NCBI GenBank assembly: GCA_003445035.1
Contig: DLVV01000222.1
Coordinates: 2,894 to 12,061, forward strand
Reading direction: 5' to 3'
DNA: 9,168 bases
Source of the DNA: Planctomycetaceae bacterium
GTDB lineage: Bacteria; Planctomycetota; Planctomycetia; Planctomycetales; Planctomycetaceae
A program made the translations under genes and the position numbers. The first letter of the stretch is position 1, and every line of letters starts with the position of its first letter. Below, in pieces: positions 7,068 through 9,168 of this stretch. The notes beneath the pieces were generated by a model that was given only the letters and a program-made list of their open reading frames with translations, made no database searches and was not told where the DNA came from.

Positions 7068-9168
7068 GGCCGTTGCCCCTCCCGTTTCTCCTGCTGACGT
7101 CCGGCCGCTGTTTCCAGAATCCTCAATTGCCCACCGTGCCCCAGCCGTTGCACGACGGTCGTTTTTCGACCACCTGCTCGACGCCATGGGATCGAGACCC
7201 GGCAGAAGAGCGTCTTGTGCAACCCGATGGCTGCCGTCTTGCCGGCCGTCACCCGAAAGGTGATCGATTCGGACGTCGTGTCGATCTCGACCGGCCCGGC
7301 CGTCACCCCCTCGGGCAATCCCAGCAACTCGGCCTGGGCCGCACCGGGGAACTCGACCTTCTGTTCCAGTTGTGCCTTCAACTCGACTGTCTCCCCTCTC
7401 CGAAGAATGGCCCGAGCGAGAACCAGGTCCAGGAATGCGGGAAGCACCTCGAGTGTCCGCAACTGTGTCGACACGCCACCTCCGCGAAGCTGGGTGGCTT
7501 CGCGCGAGACGACCGCGATCGGCCAGCGACCCGGCCGCGCCTCGCGGTTGGCTTCCAGCCGCATCTCCACCACTGTCTCGCCGTCGGACAACGGGCCGGA
7601 CAACTCGGCGCTGATCCCCGGGGGCAAATAGAGCATCGACAACCGCACCTTTCGCCTCAGTCCCGGACCGACGCGGGCGCGAATCTTCAGCAGCGACTCA
7701 CCCTCCTGGACCAGCGGAGCCTCCAGCGGCTCCAGCTTCAGATACACGGGGTAGTCCTCGGCTACCGCCACGGCCAGCCGTTCGGAGTCGACTCCGAAAA
7801 AGGCGTAGTTGGGAGGATTGAGTCCGTAGAAAACCGTCTGCTCGAATTGCGTGGCCAGCGGCCGGCCCCGTGGATCACTGGAACGGAACCGTGCCAGGCT
7901 GGCCGTGCGGCGAGCATCCCCGGCCGCGGTGAACAGCATCGGCACCCGCCTGGCGGTCAACCCGGGTGCTTCGACCGACACGCCCGGCGGCAACCCCTCG
8001 GCGGCCACCGACAGCGGCCCCTCGGGACAATCCTGCCTGAGATTTTCGACGATCACCGCGTAGCGATTGCCACGGGGCACCGATACGCTCTGCCCGGGAG
8101 TGCCTCGCCAGTAAGGCGGATCCCGACGAACGAACAGCGTCAGCTTCGGCTCGATCCGGGTCACCTCGATCCGGTAGTGGTAATCGACACCACCTTTCTT
8201 GAGGTGATCGGCCACCTCGACCACGTACGCGCCTCCCTCGTTTGCCGTCATCTCCGTGTAGGCGTCCTGGGCGAACCAGCCGGCGTGATGGCTGTTGTAG
8301 GCAAACATCGACGTGCGGTGCCTGCGTGGCGGATCATCACCCCCGGCGACATTCGTCCCGTCGCGGACGCGATGAACGCTGATAACCGAATCGAGCCGCG
8401 AATAGAGTCGACGGGCGTAGACCTGCACCCTCAGCCGCTGTCCCTTTTCGGCTCGAAAGCGAAACGTGTCGACGTCGCCGGGCTTCGAGATGACTCCGGC
8501 AAACGCGGCCGGTGCGGCCTGCTCCGACGGCGGTGACTTCCGCCAGTCGTCGTTGGGCTCGACCTCGACCACCGTTGGCAGGTCGTTGACCCGGATCGGG
8601 TGCGGGGTCGGAGCCGAACGTCCGTCGAGCATCGGGGTGACGGTGGTTGTGCCGAAGACCGACCGATTGCGATCGGTGGAAACGGCCAGCAACTGGGTGA
8701 ATGGCCCCCGGGGATCACCCAGGAAGGTCATCCGCACCGTTTTGTCCGAGACGCGACCGGCGGCGATCACGGCGAGGGGACGCGGGAAGGTGCCCACGTG
8801 CAACAGGTACCTCCCCCGGGGCCCCTTGTACGACCCCTCGTTCCCATAACCACTCTCGCGGATCGCGATCATGCAGGGACCAGAGGTGCCGGCGACCCAT
8901 CCGGTGATCGGATCGTGCAGTCCCAGTCCCGTGTCATCCGACTCGGCCAGCACCCGGGCCCTGGCATCGAAAACCGTCACATGAGCATCGAACAGGCCCT
9001 GGGCCATCCGCACGGCCTGGACGTCGACGTTCAGACGCTGGCCCTTCTTCACCATCACGCGGTACCAGTCGAGTTGGCCCACCTCGCTGATGTACCCCGA
9101 GACGGTCGTGTTGAGCGCCACGTCCTGGGGATCCTCGAATGTCGTCGCCCGCGACCGCTCGGCCAGCC
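7064..9168 (-). CDS. PPC-domain (pre-peptidase C-terminal) secreted protein, N-terminus outside window
   Basis: The frame runs from the right edge to TGA at 7064-7066, giving 700 visible residues. The GTG at 9119-9121 is an internal Val, because coding continues upstream (LAERSRATTFEDPQDVALN). Two PPC-type beta domains are visible. The first is at ~23-125, with SGYISEVGQLDWYRV and KGQRLNVDVQA. The second is at ~197-337, introduced by VEVEPNDD, with AGVISKPGDVDTFRF and KGQRLRVQVYA. The rest (~340-690) is predicted all-beta, with several Ig-like phrases such as LPPGVSVE, LPPGISAEL and LPEGVTAG. No peptidase motif is seen in the visible part. PPC domains usually aid secretion or substrate and surface binding in extracellular proteins. 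It is the first visible gene of the operon and overlaps the DUF1549/1553 start by four bases, so the products probably act together. A signal peptide and possibly further domains lie outside the window. Confidence 0.88.
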   Translation of the reverse strand, partial: LAERSRATTFEDPQDVALNTTVSGYISEVGQLDWYRVMVKKGQRLNVDVQAVRMAQGLFDAHVTVFDARARVLAESDDTGLGLHDPITGWVAGTSGPCMIAIRESGYGNEGSYKGPRGRYLLHVGTFPRPLAVIAAGRVSDKTVRMTFLGDPRGPFTQLLAVSTDRNRSVFGTTTVTPMLDGRSAPTPHPIRVNDLPTVVEVEPNDDWRKSPPSEQAAPAAFAGVISKPGDVDTFRFRAEKGQRLRVQVYARRLYSRLDSVISVHRVRDGTNVAGGDDPPRRHRTSMFAYNSHHAGWFAQDAYTEMTANEGGAYVVEVADHLKKGGVDYHYRIEVTRIEPKLTLFVRRDPPYWRGTPGQSVSVPRGNRYAVIVENLRQDCPEGPLSVAAEGLPPGVSVEAPGLTARRVPMLFTAAGDARRTASLARFRSSDPRGRPLATQFEQTVFYGLNPPNYAFFGVDSERLAVAVAEDYPVYLKLEPLEAPLVQEGESLLKIRARVGPGLRRKVRLSMLYLPPGISAELSGPLSDGETVVEMRLEANREARPGRWPIAVVSREATQLRGGGVSTQLRTLEVLPAFLDLVLARAILRRGETVELKAQLEQKVEFPGAAQAELLGLPEGVTAGPVEIDTTSESITFRVTAGKTAAIGLHKTLFCRVSIPWRRAGGRKTTVVQRLGHGGQLRILETAAGRQQEKREGQRP
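7076..7083 (-). promoter_or_regulatory. Ribosome binding site for the DUF1549/1553 gene, inside the PPC gene
   Basis: On the minus strand GGGAGGGG lies 8 bases before ATG 7067-7065. It is the clearest Shine-Dalgarno match in the window. It sits within the last codons of the PPC gene, and the stop and start overlap as ATGA (7067-7064), so translation of the two genes is probably coupled. It fixes the start and excludes the upstream alternatives. Confidence 0.7.

Noticed and set aside
7068..7187. Upstream start at 7187 for the DUF1549/1553 protein
   Set aside because: It would place 40 polar residues ahead of a clear signal peptide. The ATGA overlap and the GGGAGGGG site support 7067.
7073..8536. 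487-codon plus-strand open frame opposite the PPC gene
   Set aside because: Same pattern: antisense to a gene with duplicated PPC domains, no motifs of its own, composition typical of a complementary-strand shadow.

Overview
The window is high-GC bacterial DNA and looks like a planctomycete chromosome. The main reason is a set of secreted proteins typical of that phylum: a pre-peptidase C-terminal (PPC) domain protein, a DUF1549/DUF1553 protein carrying cytochrome-c-like motifs, and a PSCyt1-type cytochrome fused to a WD40 propeller. A soluble eukaryote-type Ser/Thr kinase and generally weak Shine-Dalgarno sequences fit the same origin. All calls rest on reading the sequence and recalling family motifs. 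No database search was run.

Layout from left to right: (1) positions 2-283, plus strand, the C-terminal end of a gene that starts outside the window (Pro/Glu-rich stretch, then a TPR-like helical pair). (2) Positions 329-1480, minus strand, a soluble Ser/Thr protein kinase, convergent with gene 1. (3) Positions 1668-2942, minus strand, type II citrate synthase (gltA). (4) Positions 3121-4554, minus strand, a secreted cytochrome-c/WD40 protein. (5) Positions 4614-7067, minus strand, a secreted Ig-like/cytochrome/DUF1549/DUF1553 protein. (6) Positions 7064-9168, minus strand, a PPC-domain protein whose N-terminus lies beyond the right edge. Coding density is high. The largest gene-free gaps are 187 and 178 bases, and no RNA genes, mobile elements or CRISPR arrays were seen.

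Genes 6, 5 and 4, in transcription order, look like one operon. PPC and DUF1549/1553 are joined by a 4-base ATGA stop/start overlap preceded by a good Shine-Dalgarno sequence. The WD40 gene follows after 59 bases. The products are probably exported, or surface or periplasm-like-compartment proteins, with predicted heme-binding motifs and protein-interaction domains. Their joint function is unknown, as it is for most such planctomycete clusters. gltA appears to be a separate unit, with its own candidate promoter whose -10 box is bracketed by a perfect 8-bp inverted repeat. The kinase follows gltA after a 187-base gap with a weak terminator-like hairpin, so it may be co-transcribed by read-through or have its own promoter.

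Nothing here is clearly a new defence or mobile system. The observations most worth a second look are the heme-motif/propeller operon, the inverted repeat at the gltA promoter, and the kinase with HND and DIG in place of HRD and DFG.
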